Shown here in pieces: positions 1 to 8,442 of a stretch of DNA of 64,000 nt. The notes beneath the pieces were generated by a model that saw only the letters and a program-made list of their open reading frames with translations, had not been told where the DNA came from and did not search any database. Origin of the DNA: Oceanobacillus iheyensis HTE831 (GTDB taxonomy: Bacteria; Bacillota; Bacilli; Bacillales; Amphibacillaceae); the NCBI RefSeq assembly GCF_000011245.1, contig NC_004193.1, positions 3,450,501-3,514,500 on the forward strand. The letters run 5' to 3'. A program made the translations under genes and the position numbers. Numbering within the stretch: the first letter of the stretch is position 1; each line of letters begins with the position of its first letter.

Positions 1-140
1 ACACAGCGTATGGCTTTTTTGGTCTATTAGCCCATTGGATTCATACTGGTTTTCAGACACCGCAAGAAGAATTAATTAAAGAAGTCATCATGTTAGCTCA
101 AACCCATATGGCCTCGGTGAAATATATAGGAAAACAATAG
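1..140 (+). CDS. TetR/AcrR family regulator, C-terminal end (partial)
   Basis: Only the last 45 codons are present, read from base 3 with a TAG stop at 138-140; the start lies outside the window. The residues AYGFFGLLAHWIHTGF followed by a helix rich in Glu and Leu resemble the C-terminal ligand-binding helices of TetR regulators of the DhaS type, where a Trp-x-x-x-Gly-Phe segment is common. The DNA-binding domain is not visible, so the family call rests on this short tail. A hairpin follows directly. Confidence 0.5.
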   Translation, partial: TAYGFFGLLAHWIHTGFQTPQEELIKEVIMLAQTHMASVKYIGKQ

Positions 141-180
141 AAGCGTGCAGAAAAAGTGGTTATTTTAATGCACACTTCTT
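138..180. terminator. Bidirectional hairpin terminator
   Basis: A 12-bp stem with one mismatch (AGAAGCGTGCA pairing with TGCACACTTCTT) lies between two convergent genes, the TetR tail and the NADH oxidase. The position fits a shared intrinsic terminator, although the U-tract is weak. Confidence 0.5.
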
Positions 181-198
181 GTGGCTAGTTACGATCCT

Positions 199-1566
199 TT
201 AGGAAAGAACGGCTTGTTTTTGCGTTTTGCCAGCTTTCTTCGCCATTGCTTTTAGTGCCACTTCATTCAGGAAGTTCACTGGTTTATTGTAATGCGGCTG
301 GAAGAAGAAATCGGTCAATGCCAATTGCTCAACCGTCATGTTATTGGCGATACCGACACTAATCGTATTGATTGCCTGCGTGAAATCAGCATCGGAAATC
401 ACCTGCGCACCAACGATGCGATGTGTCTCTGTTTCATAGACCAGTTTTAATTGAATCTCGGCGTTTTCTGGCATAAAGTCTGGTCGATAATTATCTTTAT
501 AGACAACACTATCCACCGAAACACCTGAAAGACTCGCGGCACTTTCTGTTAATCCAGTTGAAGCAATGTTATGATGATATAGCTTTAATCCAGACGTGCC
601 TTGCGTTCCTGGATGCGCCATCACCGGACGCACAAGGTTATGCGCGACTAATGTGCCCATTCTCACTGCGTTGGTTGCTAATGGGATATAGGCAGACTGT
701 TTGGTCGCATTGTTATAAATAGCACAGCAATCTCCTGCCGCAAAGACATCTTTCACACTGGTTTGCATATATGCATCCACCACGATCGCACCATTACCCA
801 ACATGTCCAATTGATTGTTAAACAGGCCCGTATTAGGTCTAAATCCAATACACATCACCACTAAATCTGCGGCATATTCACCTTTATCGGTAATTACTTT
901 TTCAACCGTTTCTTCTCCTTCAAATTGGGAAACCGTCTGGCCAAGTGCTAATTGTACACCGCGCTGTTCAAAGCTCGCTTCCACAGGTTCGGTAAAGATA
1001 TCATCCAAATAGCGATTTAAGATTCGTTCTTCACTATCAATTAATGTTACGTTTTTACCGTTTTCTTCAAAAGCTTCGACCAGCTCCACACCAATATATC
1101 CAGCGCCGACAACGACTACATTTCGGACGGATGCAGATCGGTTAATAATTTCTTTTGCATGGTCATAGTTCTTACATAACAACACATTCTCCAAATCAGC
1201 GCCTGGAATTGGCGGCGTTATAGGCCACGAACCTGAGGCGATAATTAGTTTATCGTAGGAATAGTTTTTAATTGTATCTGTTTTTAAATCTTTTGCCTGC
1301 AATTGCTTCGCAGTTACGTCACAGGAAATCACGTCATGGTTCATATGCATGCGTACACCTAAACGCTCAAATTGTGGGACAGAAGCATAAAAGAGGTCCT
1401 CTGGATTCTCTACCACACCGCCTACAGAAAGCGCGATCCCGCATGAAAGAAAGGAAACATTATCATTTCTTTCTAACACATCAATCTCTGCATCAGGATA
1501 AAGATTTACTATATTTTTAATCGCTGTTGTTCCAGCGTGTGTACATCCAATTACTGCTACTTTCAT
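199..1566 (-). CDS. nox: NADH oxidase (pyridine nucleotide-disulfide oxidoreductase, Nox type)
   Basis: A cytoplasmic flavoprotein of 455 aa from the chosen start. The N-terminal FAD-binding Rossmann motif begins KVAVIGCTHAGT, a form characteristic of water-forming NADH oxidases. The redox-active single cysteine sits in SFLSCGIAL (about residue 42), as in Nox and CoA-disulfide reductases. A second nucleotide motif, VVVGAGYIGVE (about 155), binds NADH, and VFAAGDCCAI (about 280) is the second FAD motif; a dimerisation domain fills the C-terminus. An upstream in-frame ATG at 1602 would add 12 residues, but GGAGGGTG lies 8 nt ahead of the ATG at 1566, so that start is preferred. Family members oxidise NADH with O2, giving water, and regenerate NAD+. 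CoA-disulfide reductase is the alternative, less likely from the first motif. Confidence 0.85.
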   Translation of the reverse strand: MKVAVIGCTHAGTTAIKNIVNLYPDAEIDVLERNDNVSFLSCGIALSVGGVVENPEDLFYASVPQFERLGVRMHMNHDVISCDVTAKQLQAKDLKTDTIKNYSYDKLIIASGSWPITPPIPGADLENVLLCKNYDHAKEIINRSASVRNVVVVGAGYIGVELVEAFEENGKNVTLIDSEERILNRYLDDIFTEPVEASFEQRGVQLALGQTVSQFEGEETVEKVITDKGEYAADLVVMCIGFRPNTGLFNNQLDMLGNGAIVVDAYMQTSVKDVFAAGDCCAIYNNATKQSAYIPLATNAVRMGTLVAHNLVRPVMAHPGTQGTSGLKLYHHNIASTGLTESAASLSGVSVDSVVYKDNYRPDFMPENAEIQLKLVYETETHRIVGAQVISDADFTQAINTISVGIANNMTVEQLALTDFFFQPHYNKPVNFLNEVALKAMAKKAGKTQKQAVLS

Positions 1567-1591
1567 TACGAAACACCCTCCAATTTTTGTT

Positions 1592-1698
1592 TTGTTCAGC
1601 ATTTCACAATTTAAGACGAATCCGTTGGTTGAAGGATTCTTAATGGTAGTATAGCAGATTGTTCAGTTTTTCACAATAGGAATGTGATTTTTATCACA
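1592..1698. promoter_or_regulatory. Cluster of Rex/Fnr-like operators in front of nox
   Basis: TGTGA-N6-TCACA is a perfect palindrome at 1683-1698. Two near-identical 18-mers of the form TTGTTCAG-YWT-TTCACAA occur at 1592-1609 and 1659-1676, each carrying one good TTGTGA half-site on the minus strand. The spacing equals that of the Rex redox operator (TTGTGA-N6-TCACAA) and also of Bacillus Fnr boxes. Because the gene controlled is an NADH oxidase, Rex sensing of NADH/NAD+ is the favoured reading. Confidence 0.5.
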
Positions 1699-1817
1699 AG
1701 ATAATAAGTTTCATAAAGTTGAACACACCATTCCCCCCTCTTATTGTGTTAAAATGAGAGGATGCGAGTCAATTTTTTGGTTCGTGATTTGGATAATGAA
1801 TTAGGGGAGAATCCATT

Positions 1818-3005
1818 TTGAATAAAAAAGATATAGCAGACATCAAGAAACAATTTAAGATTAATAACGATCTATTAAAGATTAAAGATATATTTAACGT
1901 TTATATAATGAAAGAATCCAGCGAAATTTACCACCACCAAAGCACACCATTTGAAATGCTGGAGCAGGAGCAGCAGGAGCTTTTCTTAACGAACTTCAAA
2001 AAAGTGCTGACAGGTCAATTAGATCAGAAGTTATTTGAACTGAAATTTCAGCAGGATGTAGAAGACAGCAGCCAGCTCATCCTTCATCAAGGATTGCTAA
2101 CCAATGATACGGAAGAATGGAAAGCGCAGATGCTGCAGCTTGTGGAAAAAATGCTGAAGGACAAGCAATACGAGATGGATATTGTCGTTACCTTTATACA
2201 CGGCGAATATTTAAAGCCCTCCAAGCGAAGCAATGCAGAAACCGAAGAAAGCAGCCGGGATATGGTCTATTCCAATCCCTTTATTTTATGCAGCATCAAC
2301 AAGACGCTGGATCCAAAAAAAGAACTTCTGTTTGACTATGTAGAGAAGGAATTCAAATATCACTTTGTCGTAGATCCCGTCATCAATCTAAAAGCACCCG
2401 TCGGCGGATTTCTATTTCCGAGCTTTACGGATAGTGCAGCAAACGTAAATCGTGTCCTTTACTCTGCAAGCAAGCCGTATGAGCTCGATTATCATTTCAT
2501 CGAGGAAGTATTGAATGCAGATGAAGCCATGACAGCCGAAGACGACAAGATTGTATTCGAGGAAATCGTAAAGGATGTGGCCGGTGACCAGATGAACACA
2601 TCCACACTCGCCAATGTATACGATGAAATCCACCGAGTTGTGGAAGAAAATGAAGAACCCGATGCGCCAAAACTGGATTATCGAGACGTGGAAAAAGTTC
2701 TAACGAGCAGCGGGGTCCAGGATGTCGATCCGGAAAAAGTGGAATCCGCTTTTAAAAAGGTGATTGACGATGAAAAATATGAGCTGAAAGCAACAAGCAT
2801 TGTTCCGAAATACACATCACGGTCGATCAAAATCAAAACAAAAGTAGCAGATATTTCTGTTTGCCCTCAAGACCTGCGCTATGTCCGTCAAATGCATCTG
2901 GATGGCAAGCTTTGCCTGATGATCGAAGTCGAAGAAAACACAATGATCGAAGGCTTTGAAATGATTCCGGAAATCGTATTTAACAAAGCAGAAGAGGAAG
3001 AATAG
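1818..3005 (+). CDS. DUF4317 family protein
   Basis: A 395-aa protein that starts with NKKDIADIKKQFKINNDLLKI, the characteristic opening of the DUF4317 family found in Firmicutes; no biochemical function is established for the family. The start codon is TTG at 1818 with AGGGGAGA about 8 nt upstream. No membrane segment or signal peptide is visible, and the last residues are acidic (KAEEEE). The gene stands alone, divergent from nox, and is followed by the 52-bp hairpin array instead of an ordinary terminator. Confidence 0.8.
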   Translation: MNKKDIADIKKQFKINNDLLKIKDIFNVYIMKESSEIYHHQSTPFEMLEQEQQELFLTNFKKVLTGQLDQKLFELKFQQDVEDSSQLILHQGLLTNDTEEWKAQMLQLVEKMLKDKQYEMDIVVTFIHGEYLKPSKRSNAETEESSRDMVYSNPFILCSINKTLDPKKELLFDYVEKEFKYHFVVDPVINLKAPVGGFLFPSFTDSAANVNRVLYSASKPYELDYHFIEEVLNADEAMTAEDDKIVFEEIVKDVAGDQMNTSTLANVYDEIHRVVEENEEPDAPKLDYRDVEKVLTSSGVQDVDPEKVESAFKKVIDDEKYELKATSIVPKYTSRSIKIKTKVADISVCPQDLRYVRQMHLDGKLCLMIEVEENTMIEGFEMIPEIVFNKAEEEE

Positions 3006-3060
3006 CAGAGGTTTGGCTTTAGAGACGCGGGCAATTACTAAAAGTTTGGCGTTTGGAGAC

Positions 3061-3550
3061 GGGATGAGACGGGCTCTATCACCCAATTGCTTGGCGCGTC
3101 GCTTCAGTTTTGGGTAATAGACGAGCTCTATTCACCATTTGCTTGGCATTTCGCTTAAGTTTTGGGTAATAGAAGGGCTCTATTACCCATTTGCTTGGCA
3201 TTTCGCTTAAGTTTTGGGCAATAGAAGTGCTCTATTACCCATTTGCTAGGCGTTTCGCTTGAGTTTTGGGTAATAGAAGTGCTCTATTGACCATTTGTGT
3301 GGCGTTTCGCTTGGTTTTTGGGTAATAGAAGTGCTCTATTGACCATTTGTGTGGCGTTTCGCTTGGTTTTTGGGTAATAGAAGTGCTCTATTGACCAATT
3401 GCTTGGCGCTTCGTTTGATTTTTGGGTAATAGAAGGGCTCTATTACCCATTCGCTTGGCATTTTGCTTAAGTTTTGGGTAATAGACGGACTCTATTACCC
3501 ATTTGCTTGGCATTTCGATTGGCTTTGGGGAATAGACGCTCTCTATTTAT
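3061..3550. repeat. Tandem array of ten 52-bp units, each carrying a hairpin
   Basis: The phrase GGGTAATAG or a close variant recurs at 3061, 3112, 3164, 3216, 3268, 3320, 3372, 3424, 3476 and 3528. That is a strict 52-bp period apart from a 51-bp first step. In well-conserved units GGGTAATAGA and TCTATTACCC form a perfect 10-bp stem with a 5-nt loop (AGTGC or AGGGC). The linker reads roughly ATTTGCTTGGCATTTCGCTT and a T-rich tail. Several units keep the left arm but have CTATTGACC on the right. No unit encodes a convincing protein. Confidence 0.9.
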
Positions 3551-3555
3551 GGTAA

Positions 3556-3600
3556 ATAATCCCCCGGGCGCTGCTTATCAACAGTGCCTGAGGGGATTTT
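3556..3600. terminator. Strong intrinsic terminator
   Basis: AATCCCCCGGGCGCTG pairs with CAGTGCCTGAGGGGATT around a short loop, giving a GC-rich stem of about 16 bp flanked by A/T runs on both sides. It can serve the minus-strand SDR gene and any plus-strand transcript leaving the repeat array. Confidence 0.7.
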
Positions 3601-3629
3601 ATGAATATGGCCATCTGCTAAAATTTTAT

Positions 3630-4376
3630 TTATTGATCTGCGGTGCCGAGTGTCATTCCACCGTCGACGACTAGTTCTGTTCCCGTACAGTAGGAGCTTT
3701 CGTCAGACGCAAGGAATGCAATCGCTTTTGCAATTTCAACTGGTTGTCCAATTCGCTTGAGCGGTACGGAGTTATAATAAGCGGGAACGTCTTCAGTTTG
3801 CGTGACCATATCGGTTTTGATCCCGCCCGGATGAACCATGTTCACTCGAATTCCTGCTGGTCCTAATTCTATCGCTGCAGCTTTTGACATTGCAACCACA
3901 GATGATTTAGTCGCTGCATAAGCAGAAGACTGGCTGATTGGAGCAAATGCAGAAATCGATACGTTGTTTATAATGGAGCCTTTTTGCTGCTTTTCCATTT
4001 GTGGAATAACGGCTTGCATCCCCATGAAGACACCGAGTTGGTTGACATTGATCAACTGTTGATAATCATCGAGCGTTGTCTCTTTAAAGGGTTTGCGCTT
4101 AAGTGCTCCGGCGTTATTCACTAACACATCAAGTCTACCGAATTTATTTATTATCTCATCGACTGCTGTCTTCCATTCTAATTCTTTTGTAACATCCAAT
4201 TGAACGGGAAAAGCATGTGCTTCCCCAATCATCTCCGCTACTTCTTGAGCATCCTCATCTTTCCGAGCAGCAACCCCTACGATCGCCCCCAAGGAAGCAA
4301 GATGCTGCGCAATTGCTTTTCCCTGACCTCGGTTAGCCCCAGTGACAAGAATGACTTGATTATTTAAGTCTGGCAT
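3630..4376 (-). CDS. SDR family NAD(P)-dependent oxidoreductase
   Basis: A 248-aa classical short-chain dehydrogenase. The cofactor motif TGANRGQG lies at about residues 11-18, NNAG at about 88, the catalytic Ser in INNVSISAF at about 141, and the YAATK (YxxxK) active site at about 154-158. Loop VHPGGIKTDM and the C-terminal ELVVDGG are typical of the glucose-1-dehydrogenase/3-oxoacyl reductase-like group. Substrate cannot be deduced. The start has AAGGAG 8 nt upstream. The gene is monocistronic and divergent from the flavin oxidoreductase at 4550. Confidence 0.85.
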   Translation of the reverse strand: MPDLNNQVILVTGANRGQGKAIAQHLASLGAIVGVAARKDEDAQEVAEMIGEAHAFPVQLDVTKELEWKTAVDEIINKFGRLDVLVNNAGALKRKPFKETTLDDYQQLINVNQLGVFMGMQAVIPQMEKQQKGSIINNVSISAFAPISQSSAYAATKSSVVAMSKAAAIELGPAGIRVNMVHPGGIKTDMVTQTEDVPAYYNSVPLKRIGQPVEIAKAIAFLASDESSYCTGTELVVDGGMTLGTADQ

Positions 4377-4549
4377 ATGTACACTCCTTTTTAATCATTA
4401 CGAAGTATTTCCTTAAAAAAACTCCTCATACCATAAAACATATTTATTGTAACACTTATTAGAGGGTAGAGGCGATTCGCACAACCAAGCAAAATTCTAT
4501 ACAAATCCCCCTCCATTTACTACTATATCTTAACAAGGAGGCGTACAGC

Positions 4550-5671
4550 ATGAATGCAAATAATCACGATATGTTTTCTCCATTAACATTTAAAAATGGA
4601 CTTGAATTAAAGAACCGATTGGTAATGGCTCCGATGACACACTACTCATCCAATCCAGACGGGACAGTAAGTGATGAGGAGATAAGCTATTATGCTCGCC
4701 GTTCTAAAGGCGTAGGCATGGTCATTACCGCAACAACTTATGTCACACCGAATGGAAAAGGATTCCCTAACCAATTTTCGGCAGTAGAAGATGGCATGAT
4801 TCCGAGCTTAAGCAAATTGGCAAAAGGAATTCAGAATGAAGGCGCCAAGGCCATTTTACAAATTTTCCATGGTGGAAAAATGTGCCCTCCTTCTCTTATT
4901 CCAGATGGAGATGTCGTAAGCGCTAGTAACATTCCAGCAAATAGCGAAGCTGCCGAGCCACGGCCTTTGAAGGAATCAGAAATCGAGGAAATTATTGAGG
5001 CGTTTGGCGAAACGACACGCAGAGCCATTGAAGCAGGCTATGATGGCGTTGAAATTCACGGAGCGAACGGCTACTTACTTCAGCAATTCTTTTCTCCATT
5101 TTCCAACCGTCGCGACGATCGATTTGGAGGCAGTTTGGAAAAACGGATGGCTTTCCCGCTTGCTGTAATCGAAAAAGTAAAAAGCGTTGTCGCAGAACAT
5201 GCGGATGCGTCCTTCATCGTTGGTTACCGCTTTTCACCAGAAGAGCCAGAGACACCAGGAATTACGATGGATGAAACCCTTCAATTCGTAGACGTTTTAG
5301 CGGATAAACAGTTAGATTATCTACATGTTTCCTTAATGGACTTTTTCTCCAAAGCCCGAAGAGGTGTAGAAGACCTAAATAAAACGAGGATCAGCTACTT
5401 ACTGGAAACGATCGATAATCGCGTACCGTTGATTGGTGTTGGTTCTATTTATACAGCAGAAGATGCCCGAAAAGCATTTAATACGGGGATCCCCCTACTT
5501 GCAATAGGAAGAGAAATTATCATCGATCCTGATTGGGTAGAGAAAGTTGCCGAAGGAAGAGATGATGAAATTATCACCGAAATTAATAAAGACAAACAGG
5601 AAGAATTAGTCGTCCCTGATCCACTTTGGAACGTTATTACCCATGCACCTGGATGGTTTCCTGGAGTATAG
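4550..5671 (+). CDS. Old-yellow-enzyme family NADH-dependent flavin oxidoreductase
   Basis: A 373-aa TIM-barrel FMN enzyme. The start of the barrel, LTFKNGLELKNRLVMAPMTH, and the mid-protein signature GYDGVEIHGANGYLLQQF-S-NRR (about residues 163-185) define the OYE/2,4-dienoyl reductase-like family; GVGSIYT and AIGREII near the end contribute phosphate binding. The N-x-R-D-D-x-(F/Y)-G-G-S segment is intact. The length matches the short, single-domain OYEs lacking the Fe-S/FAD extension. AAGGAGGCG lies 7 nt before the ATG. The physiological substrate is unknown; electrophilic alkenes are typical for the family. Confidence 0.85.
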   Translation: MNANNHDMFSPLTFKNGLELKNRLVMAPMTHYSSNPDGTVSDEEISYYARRSKGVGMVITATTYVTPNGKGFPNQFSAVEDGMIPSLSKLAKGIQNEGAKAILQIFHGGKMCPPSLIPDGDVVSASNIPANSEAAEPRPLKESEIEEIIEAFGETTRRAIEAGYDGVEIHGANGYLLQQFFSPFSNRRDDRFGGSLEKRMAFPLAVIEKVKSVVAEHADASFIVGYRFSPEEPETPGITMDETLQFVDVLADKQLDYLHVSLMDFFSKARRGVEDLNKTRISYLLETIDNRVPLIGVGSIYTAEDARKAFNTGIPLLAIGREIIIDPDWVEKVAEGRDDEIITEINKDKQEELVVPDPLWNVITHAPGWFPGV

Positions 5672-5684
5672 ACCGAGAATGATA

Positions 5685-5726
5685 AAGTCCGTTCTCTACA
5701 TTATTGTAGGGGATGGCTTTTTTTAG
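5685..5726 (+). terminator. Intrinsic terminator after the OYE gene
   Basis: An imperfect stem running from AAAGTCC to GGCTTT, with CTACA/TGTAG at the tip, is followed by a run of seven T residues on the plus strand. Confidence 0.6.
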
Positions 5727-6032
5727 TTTTTTCATTACATTAAAGAAAACAACTACTCCAACGATTTGTTTCATTCCGTTTTCAATTGTTGTAAATTTAC
5801 CAGCCTTATCACCCTTCAAAGATAATTTTTGGTATAATCAGAATTACCAAACAGTACCTAGAACATCCTTTTCTAATATCCTCATAAACTAAAAGACACA
5901 GATTAATGCAATGGAGGTAAAGTCCAATGGTAAAAAAATAATTCGAGAAAATCTATCTTAAAGTGCACTAGAAAAAGCATGTAGATTTTCTCCATCCCAA
6001 CATATAAAATTCGATTGAAGAGGAGAATTAAC
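5727..6032 (+). other. Gene-poor stretch with a stop-interrupted tiny reading frame and an inverted repeat
   Basis: GGAGGT at about 5913 is correctly spaced from an ATG that is followed after only three codons by TAA (Met-Val-Lys-Lys-stop), which may be a broken gene start or a leader. Just downstream, GAGAAAATCTA and TAGATTTTCTC form an 11-bp inverted repeat (about 5945-5993) ahead of the MBL gene. No longer coding frame is convincing. Confidence 0.3.
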
Positions 6033-6827
6033 ATGCTTAATAAAATAAATTCATCTATCTATTATTTATCAAACGATGATGCTAAAGAAAGACCGACTAT
6101 AGGCTTGGTTTGTGGAGATAAATATAGTCTAGTAATCGATCCTGGTAATTCAGTTCAACACGCTCAAGACTTTTTGAAGGAGATTGCGAATTTAACTATA
6201 CCTCAGGTGGAGTATTTGGTTATTACGCACGGACATTGGGACCATTTCTTAGGATTAAATGAATTTGGAGGTAAAATCATCGTGAATAGCCTTACAAATC
6301 AAATGTTAAAAAACTGGCAACGCTATTCGTTTGAGGATGACTCCCTTCAAAAATATGTAGATTCACATATAATGTCATCGAAATGCATGGAAATTATAAA
6401 AAGCGAAATATCTATGAGAGATTCATTTTTCTTAAATTCTGCAGATATTATATTTGAAGAATCTCTCACTCTCGATTTAGGAAACAAGATTTGTACTTTG
6501 GAAACTATTAAAAGTACGCATACTGAAGATTCCACTATTATTTATGTTCCTGACGATAACGTCCTTTTTTTAGGTGATAGCGCTTATGGAAAAACAACAA
6601 ATTCTTTATTTCACTACAAGCAATCGCTTCTATTGCCAATGATCAAAGACATTCTAAAATATGATGCTCATTATTTCGTACTCGGACATGAATCTCTATG
6701 TGATTTAGATGAGATGAACGTATATTGGGAGGAACTTATCGCTACTAGCAAGGCCACAGATTCGACATCAATAGATAAGGCGATGAAACAGTTTGAAGCG
6801 GCGCCTCTCTCAAACCCCCATCCCTAA
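6033..6827 (+). CDS. MBL-fold metallo-hydrolase
   Basis: A 264-aa protein of the metallo-beta-lactamase fold. The zinc motif THGHWDHFLG (HxHxDH) is at about residue 68, the second metal ligand lies in STHTEDS at about 163, FLGDSAYG supplies the bridging Asp, and VLGHE near residue 218 gives the last His. The ATG at 6033 has AGAGGAG 6 nt upstream and is preferred to an in-frame TTG at 6015 that overlaps this site. Family members hydrolyse diverse thioesters, lactones or nucleotides; the substrate is not evident. The 3' end overlaps the convergent CPBP gene by 4 bp. Confidence 0.8.
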   Translation: MLNKINSSIYYLSNDDAKERPTIGLVCGDKYSLVIDPGNSVQHAQDFLKEIANLTIPQVEYLVITHGHWDHFLGLNEFGGKIIVNSLTNQMLKNWQRYSFEDDSLQKYVDSHIMSSKCMEIIKSEISMRDSFFLNSADIIFEESLTLDLGNKICTLETIKSTHTEDSTIIYVPDDNVLFLGDSAYGKTTNSLFHYKQSLLLPMIKDILKYDAHYFVLGHESLCDLDEMNVYWEELIATSKATDSTSIDKAMKQFEAAPLSNPHP

Positions 6828-7528
6828 ACCGTCGCTGTCAAAAGAATCGCCAAGCCGTTAAAAAGTCCATGAATAATCATCGCAGGATATATGGACTGTG
6901 TTTTTTCATACGTCCAGGCAAAAATCAGTCCCGATAAAAACGTATATGGCAAGGAATTGAATGTCGGAATATGAACGAGCATGAAAATGAATGAGCTCAT
7001 TAACATCCCCGCTAACAGTCCATACTTCGTTCTAATCCATCGATACAGAAAACCACGATAAAAAATTTCCTCGTAAATGGGCGAAATAATTGCAGCTGAT
7101 ACAAAAGCAATCACGATATTCATCGTAGTTAATCGAGTTTGTAAGCTGTCTGTCTTGCTGTTGTCCGTCCCCATATTGAATATCCATTCCACGATAACAC
7201 TTAGCAGAATGCTGCCGATAATTAGAACCATGGTCCATCCGATAAGAGGTCCCCAATAAGATGTTGAAAATCGCTGAAAACCTACTTCCTTCCAAGAAAG
7301 GCTCTTTGGCCTTATCGCAATAAAATACACGCCAAGGGTAAAGATAATCGACATAATCAATCCGATCAATGTTCCCGAATATAATTCGTTTTGAAAAACT
7401 TCGGTTAAATAGTTCATCAACAGGTATTCAATAAAGAATGGGATGAGTACCAGAACCAACGTCAAGAGCATGAATAATTCCTTCCATGACCATGCGCTTT
7501 GATTAAAATAAGAATTTTCACTTTTCAT
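6824..7528 (-). CDS. CPBP family intramembrane glutamic endopeptidase
   Basis: A 234-aa polytopic membrane protein with about seven hydrophobic segments. The Abi/CPBP signature is complete: EEIFYRGFLYRW (EExxxR) at about residue 154, FMLVHIPTF (the His motif) at about 188, and IIHGLFNGLAIL (HxxxN) at about 220. Bacterial relatives cleave within membranes, or protect against bacteriocins. The gene is divergent from a MerR regulator at 7614 with an 85-bp shared promoter region, which suggests regulation by it. Confidence 0.85.
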   Translation of the reverse strand: MKSENSYFNQSAWSWKELFMLLTLVLVLIPFFIEYLLMNYLTEVFQNELYSGTLIGLIMSIIFTLGVYFIAIRPKSLSWKEVGFQRFSTSYWGPLIGWTMVLIIGSILLSVIVEWIFNMGTDNSKTDSLQTRLTTMNIVIAFVSAAIISPIYEEIFYRGFLYRWIRTKYGLLAGMLMSSFIFMLVHIPTFNSLPYTFLSGLIFAWTYEKTQSIYPAMIIHGLFNGLAILLTATV

Positions 7529-7568
7529 GAATCATCACTTCCTTTTTTATGCTATATTAAGTGTAATT

Positions 7569-7591
7569 GGTGACGTTGCGTAACCTGCAAC
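7569..7591. promoter_or_regulatory. Inverted repeat between CPBP gene and merR (candidate MerR operator)
   Basis: GTTGC-N7-GCAAC, overlapping a second dyad GTGACG-TTG-CGTAAC, lies midway between the divergent CPBP protease and MerR genes. MerR-family operators are dyads located in the promoter spacer, so autoregulation and control of the protease are plausible. Confidence 0.4.
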
Positions 7592-7613
7592 AATTATTTT
7601 TGGAGGGATTAGA

Positions 7614-8387
7614 GTGAATTTTTATTCCACAGGGGAAGTTGCTAAAATGCTGGGTGTTTCGGTGCGATCATTACGGTATTATGATCAAATCGGATTAATC
7701 AGCCCAAATAAGAAAGATGAGTATGGTAAACGATTTTATAGCGATGACGATATAGTAACACTGAAGAAAATAACGATATTAAAAATGTCGAACTTATCTC
7801 TAGATAATATTAAGAAAATACTTTCCGAGATTACGATTGAGCAGTTACTTTATGTACATCGAGATTACTTACAGCAGAAAATAGAGGAGCTTCACGCATC
7901 CGTCCATCATACTACCGCCCTTCTCCATAGCATGAAGCTGGAGGGTGATTTAAAGTGGGAGCAATTAATTCCTTTGATACAAGAAGCACAAACGAAGCAT
8001 CCTACCGATGCGGATTGGAATCAGTTTTTAGATGATCAAGAACAGGAGACCTTAAAGGAAAAGCTTCCAAAGTTAGAACAAGATGGTCCTCAAGTAAAGC
8101 AGTGGATTAATCTGATTAGAAGAATAGAACTATGTTTGAAACGGGGAGATACCCCAGCGTCTGAGGAAGGTCAGATTATTGCAGAAGATACGTTGATATT
8201 ATCGGATGAATTATTCGCAGGCAATGAAGAACTAGGTGAGAAATTTTTTGAAATACGTAAGTCACCTGAGAAGTCACAAGAAATGAACCTCTATCCGGTC
8301 AAAGAAGAGGTAATGCATTTTTTGGAAGCAGCGATACACGTCTTTACCACCAATGAATCGAAACAAAGGGGAACCACTGTTTCATAA
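7614..8387 (+). CDS. MerR family transcriptional regulator
   Basis: A 257-aa protein beginning at a GTG with TGGAGGG upstream. The N-terminal winged-helix domain is typical: YSTGEVAKMLGVSVRSLRYYDQIGLI (HTH and wing), then RFYSDDDIVTLKKI. A coiled-coil dimerisation helix follows (about residues 75-110), and then a long, mainly helical C-terminal domain of about 130 residues of the TipA/BltR-like multidrug-sensing size. It lies divergent from the CPBP gene. No cysteine metal-binding loop is present, so a small-molecule effector is more likely than a metal. Confidence 0.8.
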   Translation: MNFYSTGEVAKMLGVSVRSLRYYDQIGLISPNKKDEYGKRFYSDDDIVTLKKITILKMSNLSLDNIKKILSEITIEQLLYVHRDYLQQKIEELHASVHHTTALLHSMKLEGDLKWEQLIPLIQEAQTKHPTDADWNQFLDDQEQETLKEKLPKLEQDGPQVKQWINLIRRIELCLKRGDTPASEEGQIIAEDTLILSDELFAGNEELGEKFFEIRKSPEKSQEMNLYPVKEEVMHFLEAAIHVFTTNESKQRGTTVS

Positions 8388-8442
8388 AGACGACTCTCAA
8401 ACTGCTTCCTATTCGCTGTTTGATTAGAAATCGAACACGACA

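Noticed and set aside
3061..3550. Possible CRISPR array
   Set aside because: The regular 52-bp period has no alternation of identical repeats with unique spacers; the whole unit is repeated and diverges along its full length, and no cas gene is near.
3474..3674. Open frame of 66 codons on the plus strand at the end of the repeat array
   Set aside because: It crosses the repeat units and the terminator hairpin, has no ribosome binding site, and runs into the SDR gene on the other strand.
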